Shown here one piece after another: positions 11,190 to 23,777 of a DNA stretch of 64,000 nucleotides. Below the pieces are notes generated by a model that saw only the letters and a list, made by a program, of their open reading frames with translations, made no database searches and was not told where the DNA came from. Location: assembly GCF_016808335.1 (NCBI RefSeq), contig NC_053150.1, forward strand, positions 28,724,030 to 28,788,029, written 5' to 3'. Source of the DNA: Panicum virgatum (Eukaryota; Streptophyta; Magnoliopsida; Poales; Poaceae). The position numbers and the translations under genes are program-made. How positions within the stretch are numbered: position 1 is the stretch's first letter; each line of letters starts with the position of its first letter.

Positions 11190-12273
11190 GCAATGACAGT
11201 ATTTAGCCGAAGTACCATAGTAGTAGGATCTGTATGTGTCATCGCTAGCTGGTCACCAGATGTAAAAGGATCTGCAGGATAATCTGGATGGTTGTTTACC
11301 CATGTCTCGTGATGAAAACATGGGCTGCCTTGTGATAGCAAGGTAGGCGTGATGGCTGTCACCAAAAATGTTAAGGCAAATCCTAGTGTGGAGGGCTAAT
11401 GGTTCAATGAGAGATGTACCTTCTGAGGCAGCAGTTTCTCCTGTTATTCTAGAATGTAAAGTTGAAGAAATGCATGATGTCACTCTCCTGAGGTTGAACA
11501 AAAAAAAAAAAGGGAGGGGGCCGTTGGGGTGGGGTATCCGGCATGGGATGATTGATTGCATCTTGGTTACCTACAGTTGCACCTGTTGTTTCTGTGCTTA
11601 TTGTACATATGATGTAGAAATGCTGTCTATATGCATGAGTTAAAATTGTTTCGGTAGTGTGATGTCAACTGCATGCATATGCATAATCTATCCCCAGAAT
11701 GCCTCTTGATGCAGGACTAGTGGTTCTATATGAGAGAAGTGCTTCTGAGGCAGGTATTCATTTGGAGCTGAAAATGTGTGTTTGGTCTCCTGACATAGTA
11801 ATTATAAAGTTCAACAAGAAAGAAAGGGGGAATACAAATTTTGCAATCTTCATTAGAGCTTGTTTGGTTAGACATGGATTCATTCCGGGCCCGGAATGAT
11901 AGAAACAATAAGAAATAATGGTTAGGCGGGTAAACTGATTGCAATATTTTTTATGATAACTGATTCATGGTTGTGAAATGCCTCATACCTGTTCTTAGTT
12001 TCCTGTGCTTACTGTACATATAAGTAGCAGTGCTGTCAATTCTATTTATGAGTTTAAGTATTTCATAGGGTGATGTCAATGGCGTAATGCTTGCAGCTCA
12101 ATGCTTTCTGATCCAGCAGCTTGATTGTGTTCTTACTGTCATGTGATGTTTAGCATGTGCTCAAGAACTTGGAGCAGTTAAGCAAGAGTACAATCAGTTT
12201 TTTTATCTCTTGGTTGCTGGGCAAACTTACGTGTTTGTTTATCTAGCCTGAAATCTTTATAAACAATGTGAAT
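11190..12273. other. 3' flank of the 229-residue gene, no gene seen
   Basis: Probable 3' untranslated region, then AT-rich intergenic DNA. It contains an A11 run near 11501 and, at 11881-11898, a perfect 18-bp palindrome (CATTCCGGGCCCGGAATG) directly after AGCTTGTTTGGTTAGACATG. That context resembles the ends of small MITE-like repeats of grasses. A related GGCTTGTTTCATTG...TTCCGG segment lies at 50522 near SAG39 copy 2. Confidence 0.45.
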
Positions 12274-12430
12274 CAGTGTTTTTAAGGCGTCCTAAAGGCC
12301 TCACCTAGGCGAGGCGACAAGGTGGTGGTGGCTCGCCTAGCCTAAGGTGTCGCCTTAGTCCGTCTTAGCCCGCCTAGGGGTCGCTTAGGCGATAAGGTAG
12401 TGGTGGCTCTCCTCGCCTCGCCTTAACACT
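12274..12430. repeat. Small fold-back (MITE-like) repeat
   Basis: The start AGTGTTTTTAAGGCG and the end CGCCTTAACACT are inverted copies, and the interior is dense in inverted GGCG/CGCC modules (CCTAGGCGAGGCG, CTCGCCTAGCCTAAGG). The whole 157-bp stretch can therefore fold on itself. Repeats of this type are very common in grass genomes. The superfamily cannot be told and I did not find a clear target duplication. Confidence 0.5.
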
Positions 12431-13015
12431 TTAGAAACCATGATGTGAATAGATTGTTCATTGTGCAACAACCTCTGTGTGCATGCCTGCGTTTCTTTCT
12501 TAAAGGAAACTTGCAGAAGGGGCATAGTGATATTCTTTTTTCGTTGAGATGGAAGTGAAGATGATCTCCGCCCAAATGAAGTCAAACACGCTGAATTCCG
12601 CCAAATTTGGAGCCATTTTAGCAAGCAAGTTTGTTGACATATTGGAGATTTTGTCCGAATTGCCGCCCTCGGAGAATAGTGACCTGAAAAGTTAATTGAT
12701 CATCTTGTAATATGGATATGGAATAAGTCCAGAAACTGTCCCAAACTCAACCTTTCCATACGCACTATCATACATATAGTGCATCTCACGGTCCTCGAGC
12801 ACATTTTGTTCATGAACCATTGGCCTCTTGAGATCTGCAGCTGAGAAGCCAAGTATTATGGCAAATTGATTGTATGAGATTGAGAAACTTTGTCCCTAGA
12901 GCATCCAATGGAATTTCTTCCTAGCTCTCAAGAGAAAACACTGTACAGGTGGGGAAATGCTCACAAAAAAAGGAGGGAGAGGTAGAAAGAAGAAAAAAGA
13001 GTTATAACAACTAGT

Positions 13016-15030
13016 TTATGCAAGTGTCTCTAGCCATTGTACAATTATGGGTCGATCTGCTTCTCTAACTCTCAAGAGTTGGAGGTGAGCCTGTTGTTTG
13101 AAATTGTGAAGCCATAACCGATGAGTTGATATGCCACTATCGAAGATCTTCGAGTTTCTTAAGTTCCAGAGTTCCCAAGCAACTATCATGAAATTTTCCA
13201 TGAAGAAAGGCAGAGTATGTGACTGTATTGCAAGCAAAATTCTGTCGCTGAGATTCGGTGCCGATGACCACTGAATTCCTAGTTTGTTCCAGCCGGAGGT
13301 TGCAAAAGGGCAGACAAAAAAGAGATGATTTATATCCTTTTCAAATGCAGTGGAACACATGACACAAAGAGCATCTAGTTGAACATTATAATGCCTTTGA
13401 ACAAGCATGGCTTTTGTGTTTAATATGTCCACTAATAGGAGCCAAGTAAAGAATTTAATTCTTTGTGTACATTTAGAGCTCCACATGTACTTGAATATCA
13501 GTGATGCCTGCAGATTTTCATAGACCAGTTTGTAGTACCTTTTGAAAGTATAGGATTGATTTCCCCAAATTAGGCTCCATTCATCAGAAGAATCAGCATT
13601 GTATGGAATAGAGATTAATATTTGCTGCAGAATTAGCATCTCTTCCCAGGCAGGTAATGAAAGAGGTAAGTGGAATAATGAGTCCATGTCCTCAGCCATC
13701 ATTACCTCCTGAACAAAAGCTCTTTTGTTTTTTGTAAAAGAGTAGATAATTGGGAACTTAGTTTTAAGTATGCACTCAGACTAGAGATCTTCCCAAAAAG
13801 TAACCGTTGAGCCATCTCCAATTGTACATTTAGTTGTTCACCTGTAAAGGGTATTCAGTCTTAGCACATCTTTCCACCAAACAGAACCTACCTCCCTCGA
13901 GGCATGTGGAACTTTTGTTGAATAATATTTGGACCAAACAAGTTGCATCCAGGGTATATCTTTTTTGGCATAGAATTTATGCAACTATTTCAACAAGAGG
14001 GCATCATTTTGGAGTCCGAGGTTAATTACTCCAAGTCTGTCTTTGGATTTAGGTTTCTGCACTATTGGCCATGCTGCCAGGTTGCCCCCCCTTTTTTGTA
14101 GTATCATTTCCTCTCCATAGACACTGCCTCCCGACTCTGTCCATGTTTCCAACTACTCCAACTGGTAGCTTGATGGAACACATAGCATAAGTTGTAATTG
14201 GAGAGATAGCCGAATTAACCATTTGCAGGCGACCTGAATAAGATAGAAAGGTGGAACAGGATACCAACTTCCTTTCTATTCTATCCATCAGTGGTGTCAG
14301 GTCTTCCATTCTTGGTTTTGTTGTACCCATAGGCAGACCCAAGTAGATAAAAGGCATAGAAGCTACTTGACAACCAAAAGCAGCTGCTAAATCATTCAAT
14401 TTATTCTTAGGGACGTTTATTGGGATCATGGAAGATTTGTGATAATTGACTTGTAGACTAGTTGATTCTGAGAAGAGAGCTAGAATATTCTTAAGGTGCA
14501 TAACTTGAGGCAGATCAGTGTCATGATGAGGATTGTATCATCAGCATATTGTACAATTGGAAAATCATCATTGTAATAAGGAATAGGCATTGTGAGTAGA
14601 CCATTTTGCTTTGCATCATTTACCACATATTGGAGAAGCTCCGCAGCCAAGACAAAAAGCAATGAAGAGAGAGGGTCTCCCTGTCTAACCCATCTCTTAC
14701 ATTTGAATTGTTTTCCAGGGACTCCATTTAAAAGAATGGAGGAGAAACCAGAGGAAAATATTATGGTTGTCCATTGCAGCCATTTGCCAGGGAATCCTAT
14801 ATTTGAATAATGACACTATGTTGAATGGTGCCAAAAGCCTTAGCAAAATCTAGTTTCAGAATAATGATTTCTCTCTTACTTTGATGACACTGATGAATGT
14901 ACTCAAAACACCAAGCAATATAATCTTGAATGGTTCAGTTGTTTATAAAACCATACTGATTTCGATGCAGGAGCTAGATGATTATTGCTTGGAGCCTGTC
15001 TGCCAGAATTTTTGTCAACAGCTTGGTAGC
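13016..15030 (-). mobile_element. LINE (L1-type non-LTR retrotransposon) remnant, 5'-truncated
   Basis: On the minus strand the order is reverse transcriptase, then the plant RT zinc-binding domain. Segments: about 15030-14663 ([21 protein letters not shown], in broken frames), 14662-14480 (VQYADDTIL, the YADD catalytic site), 14501-14049 (FIYLGLPMGTTKPR and SYSGRLQMVNSAISPI, typical of LINE RT), and 13702-13016 (zf-RVT with KFFTWLLLVDILNT, CVMC and HLFFVCPFA). Frames are interrupted between these pieces, and the endonuclease domain expected upstream is absent, so this is a dead 5'-truncated copy. No clear poly-A tail or target duplication was found. Confidence 0.75.
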
Positions 15031-15557
15031 CGAATATTAGCTTAGGAGTTTCCTTCTGTTCCGATTAGTCTACTCGTGACAGAGTAGTTACAGTGGCGTA
15101 GGGTATGGTACATGACCTATCCATTATTCTAGACCATTCTAAGTTTTGTGAGCAGTCCCAGCCCCGGGTCTGACAGCACCTCTTCCTATTATCCTTAAAT
15201 TGTATATTCATATATAAGGGAAATGGGAAAGAGAACCTATTGGAGTTACTCTAATAATATGCTACAGCAACCTTCATGTTAGGTATTATTTGTAACAAAG
15301 CACATATACTGTTTGGTTGCATTTGCCCATTAGCACAAGTGACCAATTAATTAAGAAAATAGCCAGGGCGTAGACGACTTAATTTATCTTTACATATCAA
15401 ACATACTGTACTGTATACATTAACAACATGACCTTGTACAACAAATTATAGACAATAAGAATGGACTATACATGACAATTGACAAGACAAAGTAGCATCC
15501 ATGTTTATTCGATCGATGTGTGGATATGTTGTACGAGTCTAATGATAGAAGATAATC
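15031..15557. other. Intergenic, 3' flank of SAG39 copy 1
   Basis: AT-rich, no coding sequence recognised. On the minus strand an AATAAA-like signal (GAATAAACATGG, about 15500-15512) lies some 50 bases after the protease stop codon and could be its poly(A) signal. Confidence 0.45.
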
Positions 15558-16685
15558 CTACTCGGTGGGGTAGGAGGGCTCCATGGCGAGGCCACACATG
15601 CCCCTCTTGTCCGAAATATCCTTCTCCATTCTCAGGTAACCGTTCTCGCCCCATGTAGCGCCCCAAGAGTTCTTCATCAGCCAATATTTGGTGCCATCAC
15701 TTGTCTTTCCATAACCGATTGCTGCAATCCCATGATCCAAGTCAGTGCCGCAAGAGCCGGTCATGACACCACCGGAGTAGAACTGGAATGTCATGTCTCC
15801 TCCATCCACAGCCACCGAAACAGGCTGGTTGGCTACGGCCTTCATGAGGGCAGCCTCATTGTTGGCCGGTACATCCTCGTAGCCTTTGATGGTTGCGGCA
15901 CTGTTTGATCCGCTCTTGCACGTGCCGTCAGCGGCTGTGTACGGGTAGCTGGACTCGGTGGTTAGGCCGCCGTTCTTGATGATGAACTTGAAGGCATCGT
16001 CCATCAAACCACCCTCGCAGCCCTGGTCCTCGCCATGGACGTCGCAGTCGACCAACTCCTGCTCCGAGAGCGAGATGAGCTTGCCGGTGCTGATCTTGAC
16101 GATGCCCTCCGTTGCAGCCACAGCTGAGAATGCCCAGCAACAGCCTGCAAATAATCATGGTACTACATTAGATACTACAGTACGGCACCGATCTAATAAG
16201 GGAAAAAAGTTTTAGCATGTGCACTATATAAAGCTATTTTTTATACCACATTGGCCTTGATCCTTGACGGGTGTAACGGCACCTTTGGTCCTCCAGTCGA
16301 TGCTAGCCGGAAGCGCATCAATGCTAACATTCTCGTACCTAAATCCGGTAGGAACCTTCACTGGGCTAGGTTTGAAGCCCTTGTTAGTCTTGGTCGCCCT
16401 GAACTCAGCATTGGTGAGGTCGGCAAACTGGTTGATGCCTAGCCAGAACTTGCGATTCCCAGCGGCATTGAACGACTCGATGAATTTGACGTTGGCCTTG
16501 AACACCTCGAAACGCTGTGCCTTCTCGGCATCGTCCTTGTAGACGCGGCCGTACTGGCTCATCCACTGCTCGTGCCTCACTGCCATGGCCGAGTCATCAG
16601 TCAAATCGCGAGCCGCGAGAACGGCACTGCAGATAAAGGCGTAGCCAAGGATGGCGAGGAGCAAAGCCTTGCTACAGGTGGCCAT
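15558..16685 (-). CDS. SAG39: Papain-family cysteine protease, SAG39-like (copy 1), 341 residues
   Basis: Two exons on the minus strand, 16685-16247 and 16144-15558, with a 102-bp GT-AG intron; together 1026 bases with no stop. Residues 1-25 are a signal peptide. The I29 pro-domain shows an exact ERFNIN pattern ([20 protein letters not shown], 54-73) and a GxNxFxD motif (GINQFAD, 83-89). The mature C1 domain starts near PASIDW. The oxyanion Gln is in KDQGQCG, the catalytic Cys is C149 of GCCWAFS, His is H284 (DLDHG) and Asn is N305 (KNSWG). The protein ends in SYPTE with no granulin domain, the usual length for SAG39-type proteases of rice and relatives, which are senescence-associated and act in the vacuole/lytic pathway. 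The intron falls inside the codon before the active-site CC. The longer frame upstream of 16685 is 5' untranslated sequence. All key residues are intact. Confidence 0.92.
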
Positions 16686-17017
16686 GGTTGTTCTTGTTTG
16701 CTGCTGTTTTTTGCACACTGTGCTTTGGTGTGGTGATTGGAACTGTGGGTGGCGTGGGTATATATAGCTACCGCTATGCTGTGTGAAAGTAGTCGAAGAA
16801 ATGGTTCTTGTACGATGTGTTATGTGGCTTTGTGGAAAGGGACACCTCCGTAGCCGTGAAAGTAGGGTTGCCCCGTCTATAAAATACTTGTGCTTGAGAC
16901 GTGCGTTTTGTTGCACAGCTGAGAATGACAATTTTATTAGTTATGCTCCATTTAAGCTCCATAGCTGTCATCTGGTATTTCTCTGAAACGTATATAAAAA
17001 AATTAAGCTCCATATTA
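16686..17017 (-). promoter_or_regulatory. Promoter of SAG39 copy 1
   Basis: TATATATA at 16766-16759 (minus strand), about 75 bases before the ATG, lies inside a 17-base block (16772-16756) identical to one upstream of copy 2. Further upstream are blocks shared with copy 2: a CACGGCTACGGA-like and TTTCCAC-like segment (about 16868-16835), ACATCGTACAAG (about 16822-16810) and ATATGG(A/G)GCTTAAT (about 17015-17002). Confidence 0.65.
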
Positions 17018-19759
17018 CCATGCACTCAGCATATACCATTATAAAAAGTGCACATTTCTTATAACCGTACCAATGGTATTCCAGAGAAAATTGTATACCA
17101 ATTAATACTGGCTTAATGTGACTCACTATAGCGTAACGGGGGTTGTCTCCATGACAAGTGACTGATAACCTTATCCATCAATTGCATTTCCCACCCATTA
17201 GATGTTAATCCAACAGCTCACAATTTTATTATTACCAAATTTCTGTTCATCTCCAAGACATTTTTCTTGTGAAGCAATAACATTTTTGAACATTCACAAA
17301 ATTCAACTAACGACACTGTTGTGCAGCATATATACTTTTTTTTCATGTGGGAATGTTTTTTCTTAAACGGAATATTAACAAATTTCACTCGTATCAGTCA
17401 GAATCTGTGGTACAAATATGTTGCAGACGTATAAGCTACAGCCTATTGGTATCTTTATAACTTTATTTGGAGTTCACATGGTGTGAATGTCTGAAAATAT
17501 TATTAATCAGCACGCTAGGTGGCAACGCATACCGCCGCCAAGAAAAGAAAAAAACAAAGAAGACATTGGCGCTTATGCAAAGATTTACTTTGGCCGAGAC
17601 TTATAACATGTTTTTTTGTTCCTGTATATTATCTTGGCATATGTCCTAATAACCTTGAATTGTGTTCTCGCTTGGATCTCTAAACTTTTTAACTAATCTC
17701 ATAGATCACCTTTTGAACCTAGTCACTCAAATTACTTTAACATTTGGTTTAGCGGGCAAAAATGTCCCGAGCAAAAGAAAAAGTGTGCTGATTCCCCCAT
17801 CCCTCCAATGCACTTTTCATTGATTTAATTCATGCCCTGTTTTCCTTCTAGAACTAACATAAACTAAGTTTTAATTTGACATAATCCCAAACGAAAAGAT
17901 GTGCCAATCGAATTTGCAGCAATTGTTATATTACCTCGGATTTCAGAATATTTATTAGATAACATTGTTATTCTCCTAGTCAAGTTGCTAATGGTTTGGG
18001 CCAAAACCAGTCTTTGTAGTTTGATTTTTAATTTGGGCTGACCTGGTTTGGTGTTAACTGAGGTGAGATGTTCAGTGGGCTAGTTCGGTTGGGATTCATG
18101 ATTAGAGTGGTCGATCTGGTCTTACCTTGTTTGCTTGTGGATCCTATCATCTCATCTCTGTCGCCCTTATAGTCTGGCTGCGACGGCGCGGCAGCAGCCA
18201 TTGGGTCGGCTTAGTGTGACACTCAGCAGGTCAGCCCAGATATGGTACCGGCAGCAGCGGCGGCTGCGCACACAATGCACAGCCATGCCAGCCGGCCGAC
18301 CGGTCGCCGTTGCATTCTATCATGTTTTTTTAGATAAAAGATTAAGCCGACCTCAATATCCACAAAGTAAATATATACAACCAAACTTTACAAGAGTTTT
18401 AGACTCTAAAGTCTAAACATCAAATGAAGGATTTTACCGGACAAGAGAAAAGGCTAGAAACAAAGAAAATTGCTAAACAGCTATGCTTCAACTTTCCTGT
18501 TCGTTTCCGCTCCAACCTTGTAACATTTTCGCGCAAACACCTCGCCCAATTCCGAGGAAGCTGAAACCAACCCACCCAGCCCGCGATGGAGCCAATTTGA
18601 GCGTTTGGACCCCGTGAGTTAGATGGGTTTCGACGGATTCACGAATTACCTTGTCTGGTTGCCGCAATCACGTGCCGTCCAGCCCGGCAAGCAGGCTTCG
18701 CAAGTGAGACAGGCAGCTGTGCTTGGTGGCGTAGGTGATGGTTGCTGGGTCTTTCGTGGCATCGGCATCGGCATCGGCATCGGACCCCGGCAGGCCGTCT
18801 TATCCTGGGCCGCCTGGTGCGGCAGGCCCGTGATGACAGCGGTGCCGCGGGAGCGAACGAGGCGGTGGTGGTTGTCACCGGTTAAGCGGTAGAATCCGGA
18901 CCAAACCTAACCCGTAGCAGCATCTTGAAACGGTTTGTTGTGGGCTGGTTCGACGGGTTTAGTGGGTTGCAACCAGACCATGAACAGGGTTGGCTGAAAC
19001 CCGCTGGGTCGCGTATCACCGGCGGGCACCCGGATAACCACCAGCACCACCATTCGGAGGATCCGGAGGATCACGCCGCCGGCCAACTCGCCAAGGCCAG
19101 GTGGCAGGCGGGGCCACCATGGAACACCCGGCCCGGCCAAGGTTGAATTCAAACAAGAATACAAGATTTGACTAGAAAAAACCTGCAGCTCGGACGAACA
19201 TGGGAATTGGCCGGCTCTGTCGCTGATCTGACCTTGTAGTCATAAACTTCTATGAATCATGCATGTTTGTAACATCTATAATAAAATTTATTTGAGTTTG
19301 AAATGTTTTTGCTTAAGTGATAACATGATTTTTGACCCATAATTGTTAGAGTAAAGTTTGTTTGGCTCCCTTATAACTTGATTTTTGACCCTTAATTGTT
19401 AGAGTAAAGTTTGTTTGGCTCCCTTAACTTGTGATCAAGTTTGAGAAAACTTGCTAAACTGTAAACCAGAAAACTATACCCTCTAACTAACTCTAAAATA
19501 CTGGACACATTATCCTTAAATTAATTTAAAGTGGTCTGTGAAGTGGTTCTGACTGGTGTGGTTTCCCCTCACTTACACATGGTCCTCGTCATCACCTACC
19601 TTCTATGTTCTCTGTTTCTCTCCATTCCCCACCATCTCTAAAGATGATATTTCTAGTTTACGATTCACTTTGTTAGGGCAGTCTCAACCCATAGTTTCTA
19701 TAGTTAGTGTCCATAGTGCCACATCAGCCAGACACTCCAGTAAGAAACCGTATCACCCA
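17018..19759. other. Intergenic, no gene seen
   Basis: Mostly AT-rich, with GC-rich patches at 18170-18310 and 18640-19140 that open random frames without recognisable motifs. It contains a (GGCATC)n-like hexanucleotide run at about 18757-18783 and a 53-bp tandem duplication at 19324-19427. No element boundaries were found. Confidence 0.45.
19324..19427 (+). repeat. 53-bp tandem duplication
   Basis: Two nearly identical units with GATTTTTGACCC near their starts (19327 and 19380) and GTTTGGCTCCCTTA at their ends. The few differences between units are at the first bases and at CCATAATTG versus CCTTAATTG. Confidence 0.85.
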
Positions 19760-21439
19760 CAGGGTTCAATTTTCCGACCGGACCGGCCTAACCGCCGGGC
19801 TCCGGTACCGGTTTACCGGTCCGGTTAGGCCGGTTACCGGTCGGAACCGGACAAATGCGAATTTGAATTCAAATTGCCTCGTGGAAGCGGTTGTAACCGG
19901 TATACCGGCCGGTTAGACCGGTTTACCGGCCGGTTTTGCCGGTATACCGGTTACTTGTGCGTTCCGGTTCTTAGCGGCATACCGGCCGGTTATTCCGGTT
20001 TACCAGCCGGTTTTGCCGGTATACCGGTTGTTTCATGCAGTTTTCCGACGCTTAAAAAATGGATCCCCAGTGTGAGATAAAAGAAAATTTCGGCATTAGC
20101 TATGCACATTTTAGTGTAAATGACCCTACCAAAGCAATAATTTAAAATCATGCATACAAATACAATAGTAATAAGCGTGCATACAAATATGGAGTCATAC
20201 ACCTATACACATGAAATGAAAGTTCAACGTAGGAATGGGAAGACCCGCATTTGGGACGCGGTTTGGTATTCGGCGGCGGACATCAAAGCGATACCTCGCA
20301 CTCTAAGCAGCTCAGCCTTGTAGTGTTGCCAAGTTTGGCCCGTCCACGGCGATGTTGTCTGCCATTCCTGAACTAACATAGTATAAAAATGGGGGTCTTC
20401 CCATTCGTACACCCATCTCGTCGGTGGCTGCATGCTGATGTCAGGAATGGGGTAGTGAAAATGTTGTTCAACGTAGGAATGGGTGATGTCACGCTGAAAG
20501 AAGTCCCGCCATCAGGTGGCACATTCCTGCAATGGATCACCTCTGCCCCGCGCCCAGCCAAATGTTGTTTCAATCTAGTCGCACCACCTCCTCCTTTCTA
20601 CGTACGACAATAGTTACATCGCCATCCGGGATAAAGATTTTCACCGTGTTCCCAAACAACATCTATGCTTGCCATTGTCTATCTGCATACATGCACAACA
20701 AAAATATATCATCTAACATTCTAACTCCTACCTAAGTCATAGTGTCAAAAATCATCTAATACACCTAAATTAAATCTACCTAAGACCTACTACATAGTGC
20801 AAAAAATCATGTACTACAAATAAATATTCCCTAAATTCTAAATATACCTAAGTCATACACCTAAATCCTAAAACAAAATATCGAAATACGCCTAAATCCT
20901 AGGGAAAAAAAACCTTACCTGACCGCGGATTACCGCCGCTAGTTGGCGGTTTACCGCCTCTGCGGGCCGGTAAACCGGCCTACCCAAGCGGCTAACCGGT
21001 CGGGACCGGTAGATCTGCTACCGGTCCGGCTTACCGGTGGAGGATACCAGTTAGCCGCGCTCCACGGGCGGCTAGCCGGTCTCGGGCGGCGGGCGGCGAC
21101 TTCTGGCGGCGGACAGGAGTCAGCGAGGGGGAAGCAGATGAGGGAGGCGCTGGTGAGGCTTCGGCTGAGGGACACGCGATTAAATGACCTCTGCCGCGCG
21201 ATGGGCCTTAATGGGCCGCGGTTTTTTTTTCTTTTTCTTTTTTTATTTAACTTATAAATTCCGCAAACCATACTAAATGAACGAATTCTTGAGAAAATTT
21301 GACACCATTAGATTCATCGCACCTTGAAATATTTTTAGGATTTTTTTGAGAATTTTTCATTTTTTTAAATTCAAATTTAAATTTTGAATTTGGACCGATT
21401 TCATATCGGACCAAACCGGAACCGGTTTGGTTAACCCTG
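19760..21439. mobile_element. hAT transposon (non-autonomous), 1680 bp
   Basis: The ends are inverted CAGGGTT (start 19760; complement AACCCTG ending 21439), and both flanks carry the same 8-bp direct repeat ATCACCCA (19752-19759 and 21440-21447). An 8-bp duplication and a CAGGG terminus are hallmarks of hAT elements. Both subterminal regions (19790-20035 and 20935-21065, and again near 21415) are packed with ACCGG/CCGGT motifs in both orientations, probably transposase-binding repeats (inference). No transposase domain is seen, so it would depend on a partner. The middle holds unrelated sequence described separately. Confidence 0.85.
20220..20620 (-). other. Unrecognised ORF-bearing insert inside the hAT element
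   Basis: On the minus strand, 20433-20224 reads open for 69 codons with a tryptophan-rich composition (VYEWEDPHFYTMLVQEW, TSPWTGQTWQHYKAELL); an overlapping frame runs 20573-20373. The same strand carries TTCAACGTAGGAATGGG in the plus sense at 20222 and again at 20466, so the insert contains an internal duplication about 244 bp apart. I do not recognise the product. It could be a remnant of a transposase-derived gene or a captured host exon. Confidence 0.3.
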
Positions 21440-21447
21440 ATCACCCA

Positions 21448-22797
21448 ACGCAATGTTTCCTCAGGTAGGCCCCACTAGAAATTCCACCATTAATCTCTCT
21501 GCCGTCTCCAACTTCTCACTCATGCGCTCTCTCCTATCCTGTTCGATCCAATTCGCACGGCGACTGCGAAACCGCAGACCCAGGCGAGCCGATAGGTGGC
21601 GGCGACCGACGGCGCGCGACGGCCGGTGCGGGGCGAGCGTGGTCGCGGGGCAGCGAGCGGCGAGCAGCGCTAGCCTCGGCATCAAGTTTGTGTGGCTCAA
21701 GGGGTAGGCGTGCGGCAATTCTTGCTGTTGATTCACTCCATCACGCATCGATTCATGCAATCAGGCTTCAATTTCAACCATGCGAGATTCGATTCATGTG
21801 CTATGCATCTGATTTCGGCCACCACTTTTGATTCAAGATGCATGGTGGAGTTCGAGCTTGCCGGATTTGAGGCTAGAGAGCACGACAGAAGGCTCCTGTA
21901 GTGGTTCAGCGGCGGCGGGGCCCCATGAGCAAGCGCCGGCGAGGCACCAGCGGGATGGCGACTGGCGGTCACCAGCCGGGCGCGAGCGCGGCGGCGCGGG
22001 ACGCAGTTCTCTTTCGACGCCGGCAGGACTCGACGGCGGGTACGGCTGGCCACAGGTGTGGACCCCACAAACGCGTGGTGAAGAAATCAGACCTCGACCC
22101 CAACGCGCGTTCGCTCGTTTCTTCGCTCATCGGATTGTGCGCCGACACGGTTTCCTGCATGAGAAATGTGTCTATGTTTTTTCTTTTCTCTCCTCATTAA
22201 TTTACTTACCATATCAGATTTTTGCCTATGTGGCAGTGTAATTAATTTTATGAACACTAGCTGAGGTGGAGAGTTATGACTGCCCTTATGTATCACAACT
22301 TATAGCAGTTTGATCATTAAAAACTGCACAAGCAGTTTGATTCGATTGTTGGAAAATAATAGATCAATGGGTCCAAGATTTATAATCAGGCAAAGAAAGT
22401 AGCAGGTCAATGCCACTATATATCCTGTGTACTCTCACTTCTCGGGCAGTTTGTCAGCGTTTATTTGTTTACAGAGCCAACTTATTGAGCTCATGCTCAT
22501 ACTCAAGGAGATGACCGCACGCACGGAAGAGAATGGTTCAGGAGAACCTGGAATTGATCCTCGTGGTTTGGAGGATTGAACTAAACCAAGCAATTTGAGG
22601 CGAGGTGACCCCTAGTTGTGCCTCGTGTTTTCAACGGGGATCAACGACCTCGGCGATCGGCAGGCTTCGAGACAAGGCTGTCGTGAATGATCTAAGCTAG
22701 GATGGTGAGAGGTTTTTATTTTCTAATTAGCAGCAACGATGCCGAGAAAAAAAAAAGGAACATGCCTTGGGCTATGACGAACGGACGTCCGTGTAGG
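21448..22797. other. Intergenic between the hAT element and CACTA-2, no clear gene
   Basis: GC-rich segment 21540-22120 with overlapping random frames, then AT-rich DNA. One stretch (about 22473-22580) reads open as ELMLILKEMTARTEENG and ends in a TGA after GIDPRGLED. It resembles the tail of a transposon or host exon, but I cannot assign it. Confidence 0.35.
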
Positions 22798-23777
22798 CAC
22801 TGCTACAAAAACATTTGTAGCGACGCCCCAATTTTTTTAGGGGCGGGCTTAAATTTGGCCTGTTGCTAAAAATAGCCATAGAATAATATAGCAATACACC
22901 TGCCCCTAGAAATAACATTTGTAGGGGCGGTTCACCCTCCCATCCGCCCCTACAAATGGCGCCAATTTGTAGGGACGGATGGTGGGGTGATCCGCCCTTA
23001 CAAATAGTGTTTCTAGGGGCGGCTGACGCCACCACCCGCCCCTAAAAAAGGAGCAATTTATTAGGGCGGATGGGGGGTGAGCCACCACTAGAAATTGATT
23101 TTTAGGAGCGGTGGAGCCCCCGACCCGCCTCTAAAAATATGTGTATAAATTTTGCATTCTCCCTCCTCCCGACCCCCATTGTTGGCTCGGGAGAGGAGCT
23201 CCCCCAACATCCGAAAAAAAAAGAAAAAAGGGGGGAGGTTTTCAACTTGATTTTCATCGAGCTGAGGGCTCTAAGAGGTAAGTTAGCACTTAATCTTTCT
23301 CATTTCAAAGGTTTTTGTGTGCTTTTTGGTTCAAAATGTGCTCTCTTAGGCTCTCACTAGATTTAGATCTCCATGGTTAAGATTAGCCATTTTTGAGACT
23401 ATTTGCACCAAACTTTTGGATGAAATTGTGCTATTTTAGTAGGAGAACAATATTATGTAAGCATTTAGCCTACATCTATATGTTTTACCCTCATTTCTAA
23501 GGATAGTATTTACTAGATCTATGGAGGAGGGAGAAGATTAGGTTTTTTTTCTTTTTTTACACACAAGCATGAATTTCTTTTAAGATGTAGTGGTACACGA
23601 TAATATGTTTTAATTTATGCATGATCTTTGGCTTTAATTTTCTCATTTAGTACGATATATATAATTTAGTACTATCATTTATGCTTGAATTATGTATTGT
23701 CATTTATAGTTTTCCCTGAAGGCAGGAATTTATGAATGTATTTTAATCCATTTTTATTTATTTTTAAATTTTTATAG

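Noticed and set aside
16686..16931. N-terminal extension of SAG39 copy 1 to 16931
   Set aside because: It would place the TATA box and untranslated leader inside the protein and bury the signal peptide; copy 2 has no matching extension.
19790..20035. A regulatory cluster of ACCGGT sites for a host transcription factor
   Set aside because: The cluster is confined to the ends of a hAT element defined by its 8-bp duplication, so it belongs to the transposon.
21453..22241. A gene in the GC-rich segment after the hAT element
   Set aside because: Overlapping frames on both strands lack splice-consistent structure or recognisable motifs.
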